Under the pieces are notes generated by a model, which saw only the letters and a program-made list of their open reading frames with translations, did not search any database and had not been told where the DNA came from. Both the position numbers and the translations under genes were made by a program. Shown piece by piece: positions 1 to 7,810 of a stretch of DNA of 64,000 nt. This DNA is from Pseudomonas fluorescens (lineage in GTDB: Bacteria > Pseudomonadota > Gammaproteobacteria > Pseudomonadales > Pseudomonadaceae), in the NCBI RefSeq assembly GCF_902497855.1, contig NZ_CABVHU010000003.1:124001-188000 (forward strand). Direction: 5' to 3'. Position 1 is the first letter of the stretch, and the number at the start of each line of letters is the position of its first letter.

Positions 1-23
1 TCTTCGATAATCAGAACGCGCAT
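1..23 (-). CDS. Response regulator, first codons only
   Basis: Read on the minus strand, the window edge starts with ATG at 23 and gives MRVLIIED before running off the end. A hydrophobic beta strand followed by an acidic pair is the usual first strand and first acidic-pocket residue of a response-regulator receiver domain. The start lies 10 bp after the stop of the RND permease gene, so it is probably the next gene of the same operon, with a sensor kinase perhaps beyond. The OmpR-type class is an inference from the N-terminus and context only. Confidence 0.6.
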
Positions 24-32
24 GACCCCGCC

Positions 33-3000
33 TCAGTCTGTGGTAGCCGGCACCGCCAGTGGTGCGGGTTTGGGTCTATGGAATAGCCGCTCGAGCCACA
101 AGTATATGACTGGAGTGGTGAACAGCGTCAGCGCCTGGCTCACCAGCAGGCCGCCCACGACCGCGATCCCCAAGGGCTGGCGCAGTTCAGCACCGGTGCC
201 GTAGCCAAGCATCAGCGGCAGTGCGCCGAGCAGGGCGGCGAGGGTGGTCATGATGATCGGCCGGAACCGAGTGAGACAGGCCTGGTAGATCGCCTCTTCC
301 GGAGCCAGGCCACCTTTGCGCTGGGCGTCGAGGGCGAAGTCGATCATCAGGATGCCGTTTTTCTTCACGATCCCGATCAGCAGCACCAGCCCGATCAGCG
401 CCATGATCGAAAAGTCCTGACCCCAGATCCACAGCATGATCACCGCGCCAAGCCCCGCCGACGGCAGGGTCGAGATGATCGTCAGCGGATGCACGAAGCT
501 CTCGTAGAGCACGCCGAGAATGATGTACACCGCTACCAGCGCCGCGAGGATCAGCCAGGGCTGGCTGGCCAGCGAACTCTCGAACGCCTGGGCTGCGCCC
601 TGGAAGTTGCCGCTGATGGCCGTCGGCATGCCGATTTCGGCCTTGGCCTGATTGAGCATGATCACCGCATCGCCCAAGGCCACGCCGGGTGCCAGGTTGA
701 ACGACAGGTTGGCGGCCGGGAACATGCCGTCATGGGCGATGGACAGCGGACCGATGGTCGGCGCATCGAATTTCGCCAGTGCCGAGAGCGGCACCATTTC
801 CCCGCTCAATGGCGAGCGCAGGTAAAAGTAATTGAGGCTTTCGGCCTTGCCGCGTTGTTGGGTGTCCAGTTCCAGGATCACGTTGTACTGGTTGGTCTGG
901 GTCTGGAATTCGTTGATCTGCCGCTGGCCGAAGGCGTCATACAGCGCTTCGTCGACATCGCTGGCGGTCAGGCCGAAACGGGCTGCCGCGCTACGATCGA
1001 TGCTGATGTGGGTAATGCTGCCGCCCAGTTGCAAGTCGTTGGATATGTCGCGAAAGGCCGGGTTGCCACGCAATTTTTCCGTCAGGCGCTGGGTCCAGGT
1101 GCTGAGGGTCGCGCCGTCGTTGCTCTTGAGCACGTATTGGTACTGGGCGCGACTCGGGCCGGAACTGAGGTTGATGTCCTGGCCGGCGCGCAGGTACAGC
1201 ACGATGCCCGGAACATTCATCAGCTGCGGACGAATCCGGTCGATGAATTCGCTGGCCGAGACGTCGCGGTCGCCGCGTTTTTTCAGCGAGATCCAGAAGC
1301 GTCCGTTGGCGATGGTCTGGTTGCTGCCCGAGACGCCGACCGAGTGGGAAAACGCTTCCACGGCCGGGTCGGCAGCGACGATTTCGGCCATCGCCAGGTG
1401 TTTTTTCACCATGTCGCCGTAGGAAATATCAGCGGCCGCCTCGGTGGTGCCGAGCACAAAGCCGGTGTCCTGCACCGGGAAGAAACCCTTCGGAATAAAG
1501 ATGTAACCGGTGATGGCCAGCACCAGGGACAGGCCGAACACGCCGATCATCAATGTCTGATGGGCGAGGGCGCGACGCAGGCCTTTCTCATACCACGCCA
1601 GCAGGCGCTCGCCGAACCCCGGTTTGTCGTGGGCGTGATGCACCGGCGCACGCATGAACAACGCCGCCAGGGTCGGCGCCAGCGTCAGGGACACCACCAC
1701 CGAAATCATGATGGTCGAGGTCGCGGTCAGGGCGAACTCCTTGAACAGGCGCCCGACCACGCCGCCCATGAACAGCAGCGGAATGAACGCCGCCACCAGC
1801 GAGAAACTGATCGAGACCACGGTAAACCCGATCTCGCCGGCGCCCTTGATCGCCGCCTCGCGCATGCCGTCGCCCGCCTCCAGGTGCCGGTGGATGTTTT
1901 CCACCACCACTATCGCATCGTCGACCACAAACCCCACGGCCACCACAATCGCCACCAGCGTCAGGTTGTTCAGGCTGAAACCCATGATGTACATCAGGGC
2001 GAAACTGGCGATCAACGACACACCGAGCACGGCAGTCACGATCAAGGTCGCAGACAACTGGCGCAGGAACATCGCCATCACCGCCACCACCAGCATGATC
2101 GCAATCAGCAAGGTGATTTCCACTTCGTGCAACGAGGCGCGGATGGTCTGGGTCCGGTCGACCAGCACCCCGACCTGGACCGAGGCCGGCAGCATGGCCT
2201 CCAGGGTGGGCAAGGCCGCCTGAACCCGGTCCACGGTCTCGACGATGTTGGCCCCCGGTTGCCGGAAGATCACCAGGTTGACGCCCGGTTGATCGCCGGC
2301 CCACGCCTGGACGTAGGCATTTTCCGAGCCGTTGACCACCTTCGCCACATCTCGAAGATGAACCGGTGCACCGTCTTTGTAGGAAACGATGAGTTGGCTG
2401 TATTCCTCAGGGTGGAACAACTGGTCGTTGGTGGACAGGGTCGAAATGCTCGACTCACCGTACAACGCACCTTTGGCCAGGTTGAGGCTGGTCTGTTGCA
2501 ATGCCAGGCGAATGTCCGCCAGGGTCAGGCCGATGGCGGCGAGCTTGTCCGCCGAAGCCTGAACGCGGATGGCCGGACGTTGCTGGCCGGTGATGTTGAT
2601 CTGGCCTACGCCATCGATCTGGCTGATCTGCCGGGAGAGCAGGGTTTCGACCAGGTCGCTGAGTTCCGTGCCGGGCATCTGGGTCGAGTTGACGCTGAGG
2701 ATCAGCACCGGGCTGTCGGCCGGGTTGACCTTGCGCCAGGTGGGCAGGGTCGGCATGTCCTTGGGCAGTTTGCCCGCTGCGGTGTTGATCGCCGCCTGGA
2801 CTTCCTGGGCAGCGGTGTCGATGCTTTTGTCGAGGGTGAACTGCAGGGTCAGGTTGGTCGAGCCCAGGGCACTGCTCGAGGTCATCTGGGTCACGCCGGG
2901 GATGGCACTGAATTGCACTTCAAGCGGTGTGGCGACCGACGATGCCATGGTTTCCGGACTGGCGCCGGGCAGTTGCGCGGCCACCTGGATGGTCGGGAAT

Positions 3001-3134
3001 TCAGCTTCCGGCAGCGGCGCGATCGGCAGTCGCGGGAAGGCGATGACACCGAGCAATACCAGGGCGAAGGTCAGCAGGATCGTCGCCACCGGATGATCGA
3101 TGCACCATGCCGAAACCGAGCCGTGACCCTTCAT
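33..3134 (-). CDS. RND efflux permease (AcrB/MdtC-like)
   Basis: Inner-membrane proton-driven drug or metabolite exporter of the hydrophobe/amphiphile RND family, 1033 residues, the normal full length. An N-terminal membrane helix is followed by a large periplasmic porter domain, a six-helix bundle around residues 330-500, a second periplasmic domain and a C-terminal helix bundle. The proton-relay acidic pair lies in VGFVVDDAIVVVENIHRH. It overlaps the adaptor gene by 4 bp (ATGA), so the two are translationally coupled. No outer-membrane channel gene is visible after it, so it may borrow a TolC/OprM-type channel. The substrate cannot be told from sequence; MdtC/MuxC-like subfamily membership is an estimate. 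Confidence 0.93.
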   Translation of the reverse strand: MKGHGSVSAWCIDHPVATILLTFALVLLGVIAFPRLPIAPLPEAEFPTIQVAAQLPGASPETMASSVATPLEVQFSAIPGVTQMTSSSALGSTNLTLQFTLDKSIDTAAQEVQAAINTAAGKLPKDMPTLPTWRKVNPADSPVLILSVNSTQMPGTELSDLVETLLSRQISQIDGVGQINITGQQRPAIRVQASADKLAAIGLTLADIRLALQQTSLNLAKGALYGESSISTLSTNDQLFHPEEYSQLIVSYKDGAPVHLRDVAKVVNGSENAYVQAWAGDQPGVNLVIFRQPGANIVETVDRVQAALPTLEAMLPASVQVGVLVDRTQTIRASLHEVEITLLIAIMLVVAVMAMFLRQLSATLIVTAVLGVSLIASFALMYIMGFSLNNLTLVAIVVAVGFVVDDAIVVVENIHRHLEAGDGMREAAIKGAGEIGFTVVSISFSLVAAFIPLLFMGGVVGRLFKEFALTATSTIMISVVVSLTLAPTLAALFMRAPVHHAHDKPGFGERLLAWYEKGLRRALAHQTLMIGVFGLSLVLAITGYIFIPKGFFPVQDTGFVLGTTEAAADISYGDMVKKHLAMAEIVAADPAVEAFSHSVGVSGSNQTIANGRFWISLKKRGDRDVSASEFIDRIRPQLMNVPGIVLYLRAGQDINLSSGPSRAQYQYVLKSNDGATLSTWTQRLTEKLRGNPAFRDISNDLQLGGSITHISIDRSAAARFGLTASDVDEALYDAFGQRQINEFQTQTNQYNVILELDTQQRGKAESLNYFYLRSPLSGEMVPLSALAKFDAPTIGPLSIAHDGMFPAANLSFNLAPGVALGDAVIMLNQAKAEIGMPTAISGNFQGAAQAFESSLASQPWLILAALVAVYIILGVLYESFVHPLTIISTLPSAGLGAVIMLWIWGQDFSIMALIGLVLLIGIVKKNGILMIDFALDAQRKGGLAPEEAIYQACLTRFRPIIMTTLAALLGALPLMLGYGTGAELRQPLGIAVVGGLLVSQALTLFTTPVIYLWLERLFHRPKPAPLAVPATTD

Positions 3135-4291
3135 GGTTGCGGCTCCGACCGGACCACTTGAGGCGGCTCGGTCAGTACCTGGACCGTGGAGCCTTCCTTG
3201 AGGCGCGACTGGCCATCGGTGACCAGCACGTCGCCCGGTTTGACGCCTTTGATGATGTCCTGGCCGCTGCCTTGGTGAACCATTTGAACCTGGACGGTTT
3301 CGACTTTGTCACCGTTGACGCGGTAGACGAAATGTTGATCCAGACCGCGTTGTACGACAGTGGGCGGCACCACCAGCGCGTCTTTATCCAGCGCTGTCTG
3401 AATCTTTACCGTCACTAGCAGGCCGGGCCAGAGTTTTTGCCCGGCGTTGTTGAATTCGGCCTTGGCGCGGATGGTCCCGGTGTTGGCGTTGATCTGGTTG
3501 TCGATCAGGGTCAGGTGGCCCTCGCCCAGCAGGTTGCCGGTTTCGCCATCGGTGTCGGCACCGATGTAGGCCTTGACCCGGGCCCGCTGTGGATCGTTGA
3601 TCAGGCCTTGCAGGGTCGGCAGCATTTGCTGCGGCAGGGAGAACTCGACGGCGATGGGATCGATCTGGGTGACGGTGAACAAGCCTTGGGTGTCGCTCAT
3701 GCGCAGGAAGTTGCCTTCGTCCACCGTACGAATCCCGACGCGACCGCTGACCGGGGAGCGAATCTGCGTGTAGGAAAGTTGCACCTGAGCGGCGTCGATC
3801 GAGGCCTGATTACCCTGCGCGGTGGCCTTGAGTTGATTGACCAGGGCTTGTTGCTGGTCGTAGGTCTGTTTGGAAACGCCGTCGTCGACGCTCAGCAGTT
3901 TGTAACGCTTGAGGTTGACCAGCGCTACCTGCAATTGCGCCTGGCTTTCGCCCAGTTGCGCCCGGGCCAGGTCGAGACTGGCGCGGATCGAGCGGTCGTC
4001 GATGGTCGCCAGCAGGTCGCCCTTGTTCACCAGTTGGCCTTCCTTGACCAGGATCCTGGTGAGAATACCGTCGATCTGCGGGCGCACCACGACGCTGTGC
4101 AGGGACAATACCGAGCCAATGCCGCTGACGTAACGGGGCACATCTTTTTCGACGACGGCGACCACCCGCACGGGGATGGCGGTGGGGGCGGCCAGTTTTG
4201 CCGTGGCGGGCTTGGTTAGGTACCAGGTGCCCAGCGCTGCCAGGGCTATCAGCAGACCGGCGATCAAGGCGGTTTTTTTCTGAATTCGCAT
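3131..4291 (-). CDS. RND efflux periplasmic adaptor (MdtA/AcrA-like)
   Basis: Membrane fusion protein of 386 residues that links the RND permease to an outer-membrane channel. Residues about 7-26 form an N-terminal membrane anchor or signal (AGLLIALAALGTWYL). A barrel-sandwich/lipoyl half follows (RPQIDGILTRILVKEGQLV), then a coiled-coil hairpin around residues 105-160, the second lipoyl half, a beta-barrel and a membrane-proximal domain. It is the first gene of the operon, and possible control sites lie just upstream at 4328-4400. The family is clear; the transported compound is unknown. Confidence 0.92.
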   Translation of the reverse strand: MRIQKKTALIAGLLIALAALGTWYLTKPATAKLAAPTAIPVRVVAVVEKDVPRYVSGIGSVLSLHSVVVRPQIDGILTRILVKEGQLVNKGDLLATIDDRSIRASLDLARAQLGESQAQLQVALVNLKRYKLLSVDDGVSKQTYDQQQALVNQLKATAQGNQASIDAAQVQLSYTQIRSPVSGRVGIRTVDEGNFLRMSDTQGLFTVTQIDPIAVEFSLPQQMLPTLQGLINDPQRARVKAYIGADTDGETGNLLGEGHLTLIDNQINANTGTIRAKAEFNNAGQKLWPGLLVTVKIQTALDKDALVVPPTVVQRGLDQHFVYRVNGDKVETVQVQMVHQGSGQDIIKGVKPGDVLVTDGQSRLKEGSTVQVLTEPPQVVRSEPQP

Positions 4292-4327
4292 GCGAGTGGG
4301 GCGCCGGCTGGGTGGTCGGAGTGTTGT

Positions 4328-4355
4328 CAGGTTTATACCTTCCTTTATAAACCTG
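4328..4355 (-). promoter_or_regulatory. Inverted repeat at the RND operon promoter
   Basis: Two perfect 10-bp arms (CAGGTTTATA / TATAAACCTG) are separated by 8 bp, 37 bp upstream of the adaptor ATG. Each arm contains TATAAA on the minus strand, so the element may double as a -10 region and an operator. The matching -35 region is poor, which fits an activated promoter. Confidence 0.5.
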
Positions 4356-4372
4356 TTCGCCCGTCAGGAAGG

Positions 4373-4400
4373 TGACGGCTAACTGACGGCGCTGTCAGTT
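4373..4400 (-). promoter_or_regulatory. Direct repeats and palindrome upstream of the RND operon
   Basis: TGACGGC occurs twice with an 11-bp period (4373-4379, 4384-4390), the spacing typical of OmpR/PhoB-family half-sites. Overlapping it is a near-palindrome at 4381-4400 (AACTGAC, 6 bp, GTCAGTT). The cognate regulator could be the one whose gene starts at 23; that link is inferred. Confidence 0.4.
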
Positions 4401-4428
4401 TGGGGGGTGTGGTGCCTGTTCTGGCCTC

Positions 4429-4502
4429 TTCGCTGGCAAGCCAGCTCCTACACGGGATTTGCGTACACCACGACCCCCTGTAGGAGCTGGCTTGCCAGCG
4501 AA
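4429..4502. repeat. Paired REP element (BIME)
   Basis: Two inverted copies of GTAGGAGCTGGCTTGCCAGCGAA lie at 4429-4452 and 4480-4502, between the RND operon and the small gene at 4637. Confidence 0.9.
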
Positions 4503-4636
4503 GGCGTCAGACCAGTCACCACAAAACCCGACGGACTCGCCAGCAGCGTGAAGCTTGCAGCCCCCGAGACAGGTATACTGCCGCCTTTCGCGGCTCGCTG
4601 ACCGGGCCCGACTCTTTTGCATCACCCGGAGCTTTC

Positions 4637-4894
4637 ATGACTTCCCCGACACAACCGCCGGTTGCCGACGCCTCGAGCGACGACCAGGCAGACCTGCCAG
4701 ACAGCGTCGACTCCAGCGCAGACAGCGAAACCAAAGCCGCGATTCCTGCGTTCAAGTTCCCGTTCAAGCCGGGTGAGCTGGCTGCCGCGAAGAATGCCAG
4801 CCAGCCCTGGTACAAGAATGGCGCGAAAAATGGCCATACCAAGACGCCGGGGGCAGCGCCTCCCGGGACTCGTCGTTCGATGGGCAAACGTTAA
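4637..4894 (+). CDS. Small hydrophilic protein of unknown function
   Basis: 85 residues. The N-terminal 35 are rich in Asp, Ser and Pro and look disordered (SSDDQADLPDSVDSSAD). The C-terminal half is basic (KFPFKPGELAAAKNASQPWY, then a GTRRSMGKR end). There is no signal peptide or membrane segment. ATG at 4637 has a CCGGAG ribosome site 8 bp upstream. I recognise no family; the charge pattern suggests a cytosolic or nucleic-acid-associated protein, but nothing more can be supported. It stands alone between two REP pairs. Confidence 0.65.
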   Translation: MTSPTQPPVADASSDDQADLPDSVDSSADSETKAAIPAFKFPFKPGELAAAKNASQPWYKNGAKNGHTKTPGAAPPGTRRSMGKR

Positions 4895-4926
4895 GATTTG
4901 ATTCCTGCGGTGTCTGTTCTGCCGCC

Positions 4927-5010
4927 TTCGCGAGCAGGCTCGCTCCCACAATTTTGACCGCATTCCCCCGTTAGAATGCAGTCAAATGTGGGAGCGAGCC
5001 TGCTCGCGAA
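4927..5010. repeat. Paired REP element (BIME)
   Basis: Inverted copies of TGTGGGAGCGAGCCTGCTCGCGAA lie at 4927-4950 and 4987-5010. The segment between the arms is itself roughly symmetrical (GACCGCATTC / GAATGCAGTC), so the whole 84 bp could fold as one hairpin. It sits between two convergent genes. Confidence 0.9.
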
Positions 5011-5040
5011 GGGGCCATTACTGGCGGCACACCTCTCGAA

Positions 5041-5790
5041 TCATGCCGCCCGCAACGAAATAAACGCATAATCCAGCGGCGCATCAGTCGCCACCTGCGC
5101 CCCAGCCTCCAGCACTTGCCCGGCAATGTCGTCCCCCGACACATGGAACTGCCATTCGCTGCCCCGGTCATCCAGTGCCTTTCCAGCCACCTGGTCGATC
5201 ACTGAAGCAAACGCGGCCATATCCGGCAGGTAAGCGGTGAATCCATCGCCCTTCAGTGCTGTCGTCCTGATCCCCAATAACGCGCAAATTGCATCCTTGG
5301 TCTGGATCTCATCGCGATCCGCCTGACGGGAGCGCTGGATCAGGTCCACCAACCCCTGGTCGACCAATTGGCCACCCACAATCAGATCCGGCCCTTTTTC
5401 CCATGACTCGGGCGGACATTCCTTCACCGCTGTATTCAGGGGAATGTGCGGATTGATTTCCATCGGATAGATGCGGCACACCAGCGGCCGGCGCTCGTAG
5501 ATGCGGCAGCGGTTGTCTTCGTCAAGATTCCGGCAGGGACCGGCGTTGTAGGCGGCAAAGGTGATCGCCACGCAGGCCTCGGATGCGCCACTGCGAACCC
5601 TGACCGAACGGCGTTCGGCGTGTTCGCGTTGCTCCAGTGGCAAGCCCAGGCCATTGCCCAGGAAACCTTCCACCAGCACGATCACTTGACCGCCGTCGGC
5701 CGCCCACATCCGGGTTTCGGCCAGGGTCAGGGGGACGTGGTGGTCGTTGCAGCATTTGCCACACCCTACGCAGGAAAACGTCGTATTCAT
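5041..5790 (-). CDS. YkgJ-type cysteine-cluster protein
   Basis: 249 residues starting MNTTFSCVGCGKCCNDHH. The conserved N-terminal Cys motif (CVGCGKCC) is followed near residues 80-105 by CRNLDEDNRCRIYERRPLVC, the pattern of the YkgJ/UPF0153 zinc- or iron-chelating family. The biochemical role of the family is not firmly known. A longer open frame exists, but starting at 5790 puts the first motif at the N-terminus as in relatives. The ribosome site is weak, so an upstream ATG at 5817 remains possible. Confidence 0.85.
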   Translation of the reverse strand: MNTTFSCVGCGKCCNDHHVPLTLAETRMWAADGGQVIVLVEGFLGNGLGLPLEQREHAERRSVRVRSGASEACVAITFAAYNAGPCRNLDEDNRCRIYERRPLVCRIYPMEINPHIPLNTAVKECPPESWEKGPDLIVGGQLVDQGLVDLIQRSRQADRDEIQTKDAICALLGIRTTALKGDGFTAYLPDMAAFASVIDQVAGKALDDRGSEWQFHVSGDDIAGQVLEAGAQVATDAPLDYAFISLRAA

Positions 5791-5873
5791 TGAGCAGTCG
5801 GTCGCATGTGAAGGCATGAAATGGCGACAGAAAGCCACCGTTGAGGCGGGTGTCAAAGCAAGTAATGCGCCAG

Positions 5874-6200
5874 TCACTGCGCCTTGGCGGTTGGGCGGAT
5901 GGAGTCCCACTCGGTCACGTAGGCGGTTTTGCTTTTTTTGTTGAAGAGGCACAGCTCGGTGCCTTGCTGGCCTTTCATGTGTTTTTGCGGGTATTGGCCT
6001 TGCAGCAGCAGTGCGGAGTAGCCAACCCGGTCATCGAACTGTGCGGCGTTGCCGACGGGTTTGGCATCCTTCAGCCCGCTGGCCTTGGTGCAACCGGCGA
6101 GCACGGCTTTGTCGTAGGCAGCCCAGGCGTCGGGGCTGGAGGCGTGGGCCTGGGCGGCGAGGGCGGTGAGGCACAGGAAGGTCAGGGTTGCAGTTTTCAT
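5874..6200 (-). CDS. Small exported protein of unknown function
   Basis: 108 residues with a clear Sec signal peptide (MKTATLTFLCLTALAAQAHA, cleavage expected before SSPDAW). The mature part holds two cysteines (AGCTKASG and TELCLFNK) that could form a disulfide in the periplasm. ATG at 6200 has an AAGGA site 10 bp upstream; a start 7 codons earlier would bury the signal peptide. I do not recognise the family. It lies on the same strand as the Cys-cluster gene, 83 bp away. Confidence 0.75.
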   Translation of the reverse strand: MKTATLTFLCLTALAAQAHASSPDAWAAYDKAVLAGCTKASGLKDAKPVGNAAQFDDRVGYSALLLQGQYPQKHMKGQQGTELCLFNKKSKTAYVTEWDSIRPTAKAQ

Positions 6201-6278
6201 GGTTGAGGCATCCTTGGGCATTTGGTTGGCCGAATGCCGGAGTATGCCTGATGGTTTTGTGTTGAATGTGTCGGCCTC

Positions 6279-6302
6279 TTCGCGGGCAAGCCTCGCTCCT
6301 AC
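6279..6302. repeat. Single REP unit
   Basis: One unpaired copy of TTCGCGGGCAAGCCTCGCTCCTAC, just after the stop of the acetyltransferase gene. Confidence 0.8.
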
Positions 6303-6317
6303 GGCGAAAGCGGTGTG

Positions 6318-6800
6318 TCAGGCAGGAACCGCTTCACGGCGAACCACATACATCCCGGCACTTTCATACAGCCGCTGTGCCCGAAGGTTGCCCTCCAATA
6401 CCTTCAAATCCACAAACCCTTCGCGCCGCTGCTGAAACACGCTGAAAGCATGCAGCAGCAAAGCCCGCCCCACTCCCTGTCCCTGAGTTCGCGGATGCAC
6501 CACCAGATTCTTGATAAAGGCGCTGGTCCAGCACTGGCACACGCCCACGATGCCCTCGGCATCCAGGGCGATAAAGCACAGGGTCGGATCGTACTCGGGG
6601 TCGGTTTCGAAACGCTGTTGCCAGACGTCAAGCGCCGGCACGCGAGCGCCACCTTCCAGGTAGCCCAGTTGCATTAATTGATGCACGGCGTGCGCCAGTT
6701 CCGGGCGGTAGTCGCTCAGGACAATCCCCTGAGGCCAGATGATAACGGGCAGCGCCTCGGCAAGGTTACGCCGCAGCAGAAAGCAAAAATCCTCGGCCAA
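6318..6800 (-). CDS. GNAT-family N-acetyltransferase
   Basis: 160 residues. The acetyl-CoA binding motif A is present near residues 100-115 (VHPRTQGQGVGRALL, the Q/RxxGxG/A pattern), followed by the typical C-terminal part (LRAQRLYESAGMYVV). The substrate is unknown; the QRLYESAGM end resembles small-molecule or amino-acid acetylating members. The only start giving full length is TTG at 6800, 3 bp after the cheV stop, which suggests translational coupling with cheV. Confidence 0.85.
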   Translation of the reverse strand: MAEDFCFLLRRNLAEALPVIIWPQGIVLSDYRPELAHAVHQLMQLGYLEGGARVPALDVWQQRFETDPEYDPTLCFIALDAEGIVGVCQCWTSAFIKNLVVHPRTQGQGVGRALLLHAFSVFQQRREGFVDLKVLEGNLRAQRLYESAGMYVVRREAVPA

Positions 6801-6803
6801 GGC

Positions 6804-7706
6804 TCAATGACCTTGTTCGGCGACGGCCTTGGCCGCGTCTATCAGGCATTGGGTCAGTTCTGGCGAGGAGAACTTGGTCAGTACCGCATTGGCTCCGGCC
6901 AGTCGGGCCTTTTCGCTGTTCATGGCACTGTTCAGCGAGGTGTGCAGCAGCACATAAAGGTGCGCGAAGTCCGGCGTTTCGCGCAGGGTGCGGGTGAAGG
7001 CATAGCCGTCCATTTCCGACATTTCGATGTCCGAGACGATCAGGTTGATCTGCTGGGCGGTGCCTTGCAGGTCCAGCAGGCAGTCGATGGCTTCCCTGGC
7101 ACTGCGCGCGGTGTAGCATTGCAGCCCGAGGTTGCGCAGGGTGTGCACCGATTGTTGCAGGGCGACCTGGCTGTCATCGACCACCAGGATCCGCGCATTG
7201 CCCAGGATTTCGGCGTCTTCCATGCTCAGTTCGGTCGGGGCCATTTCGATCTGCGCCGGGGCGATGCCGTGGATGACTTTTTCGATGTCCAGCACCTGCA
7301 CCAGCGTGCCATCGACCGAGGTCACGCCGGTGATGTACGAGCGCACGCCACCGGAGCCGAAGGGCGGCGGACGGATGTCGGTGGACAGGCAATGGACGAT
7401 CTTGCTCACTGCCTGAACGTGCAGGCCCTGCTTGGAGCGGCTGACGTCGGTGACGATCAGGCAGCCACCGTTCGGATCTTCCAGGGGGCGCTCGCCGATG
7501 GCGCGGCTGAGGTCGATCACCGACAACGCAGTACCGCGCAGGGTGGCGATGCCTTTGACGTGGGGGTGCGAATCCGGCAACCGGGTCAGTGGCGGGCAGG
7601 GGATGATTTCGCTGACTTTCAGCAGGTTGATCGCCATCAGCTTGCCGCTGCGCAAGGTAAACAGCAACAGCGAAAGTGAGTCTGCGCGGGCGTTGTTGGA
7701 AGACAT
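6804..7706 (-). CDS. cheV: Chemotaxis coupling protein CheV
   Basis: 300 residues: a CheW-like coupling domain (about 10-160) followed by a receiver domain (about 172-295). The receiver shows ILVVDD for the acidic pocket, LIVSDIEMSEMDG with the phospho-acceptor Asp, LHTS for the switch residue and LTKF for the conserved Lys. CheV links chemoreceptors to the CheA kinase and probably tunes adaptation through phosphorylation. It is not near other chemotaxis genes here, as is common for Pseudomonas cheV paralogs. It is followed by the coupled acetyltransferase gene. Confidence 0.92.
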   Translation of the reverse strand: MSSNNARADSLSLLLFTLRSGKLMAINLLKVSEIIPCPPLTRLPDSHPHVKGIATLRGTALSVIDLSRAIGERPLEDPNGGCLIVTDVSRSKQGLHVQAVSKIVHCLSTDIRPPPFGSGGVRSYITGVTSVDGTLVQVLDIEKVIHGIAPAQIEMAPTELSMEDAEILGNARILVVDDSQVALQQSVHTLRNLGLQCYTARSAREAIDCLLDLQGTAQQINLIVSDIEMSEMDGYAFTRTLRETPDFAHLYVLLHTSLNSAMNSEKARLAGANAVLTKFSSPELTQCLIDAAKAVAEQGH

Positions 7707-7810
7707 AAATACCTTCTGTGGAAAAGGTGGCGGGCGATCACGGGGTCGCCAACAGCTATCGATGCCGGGTTATCGACTTGTCGGGGGCAGGCTTTAGTAA
7801 ATCGGGGTAA

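Noticed and set aside
489..3161. 890-codon plus-strand open frame opposite the RND permease
   Set aside because: It is a GC-rich antisense frame without motifs or ribosome site; the minus-strand permease is complete and recognisable.
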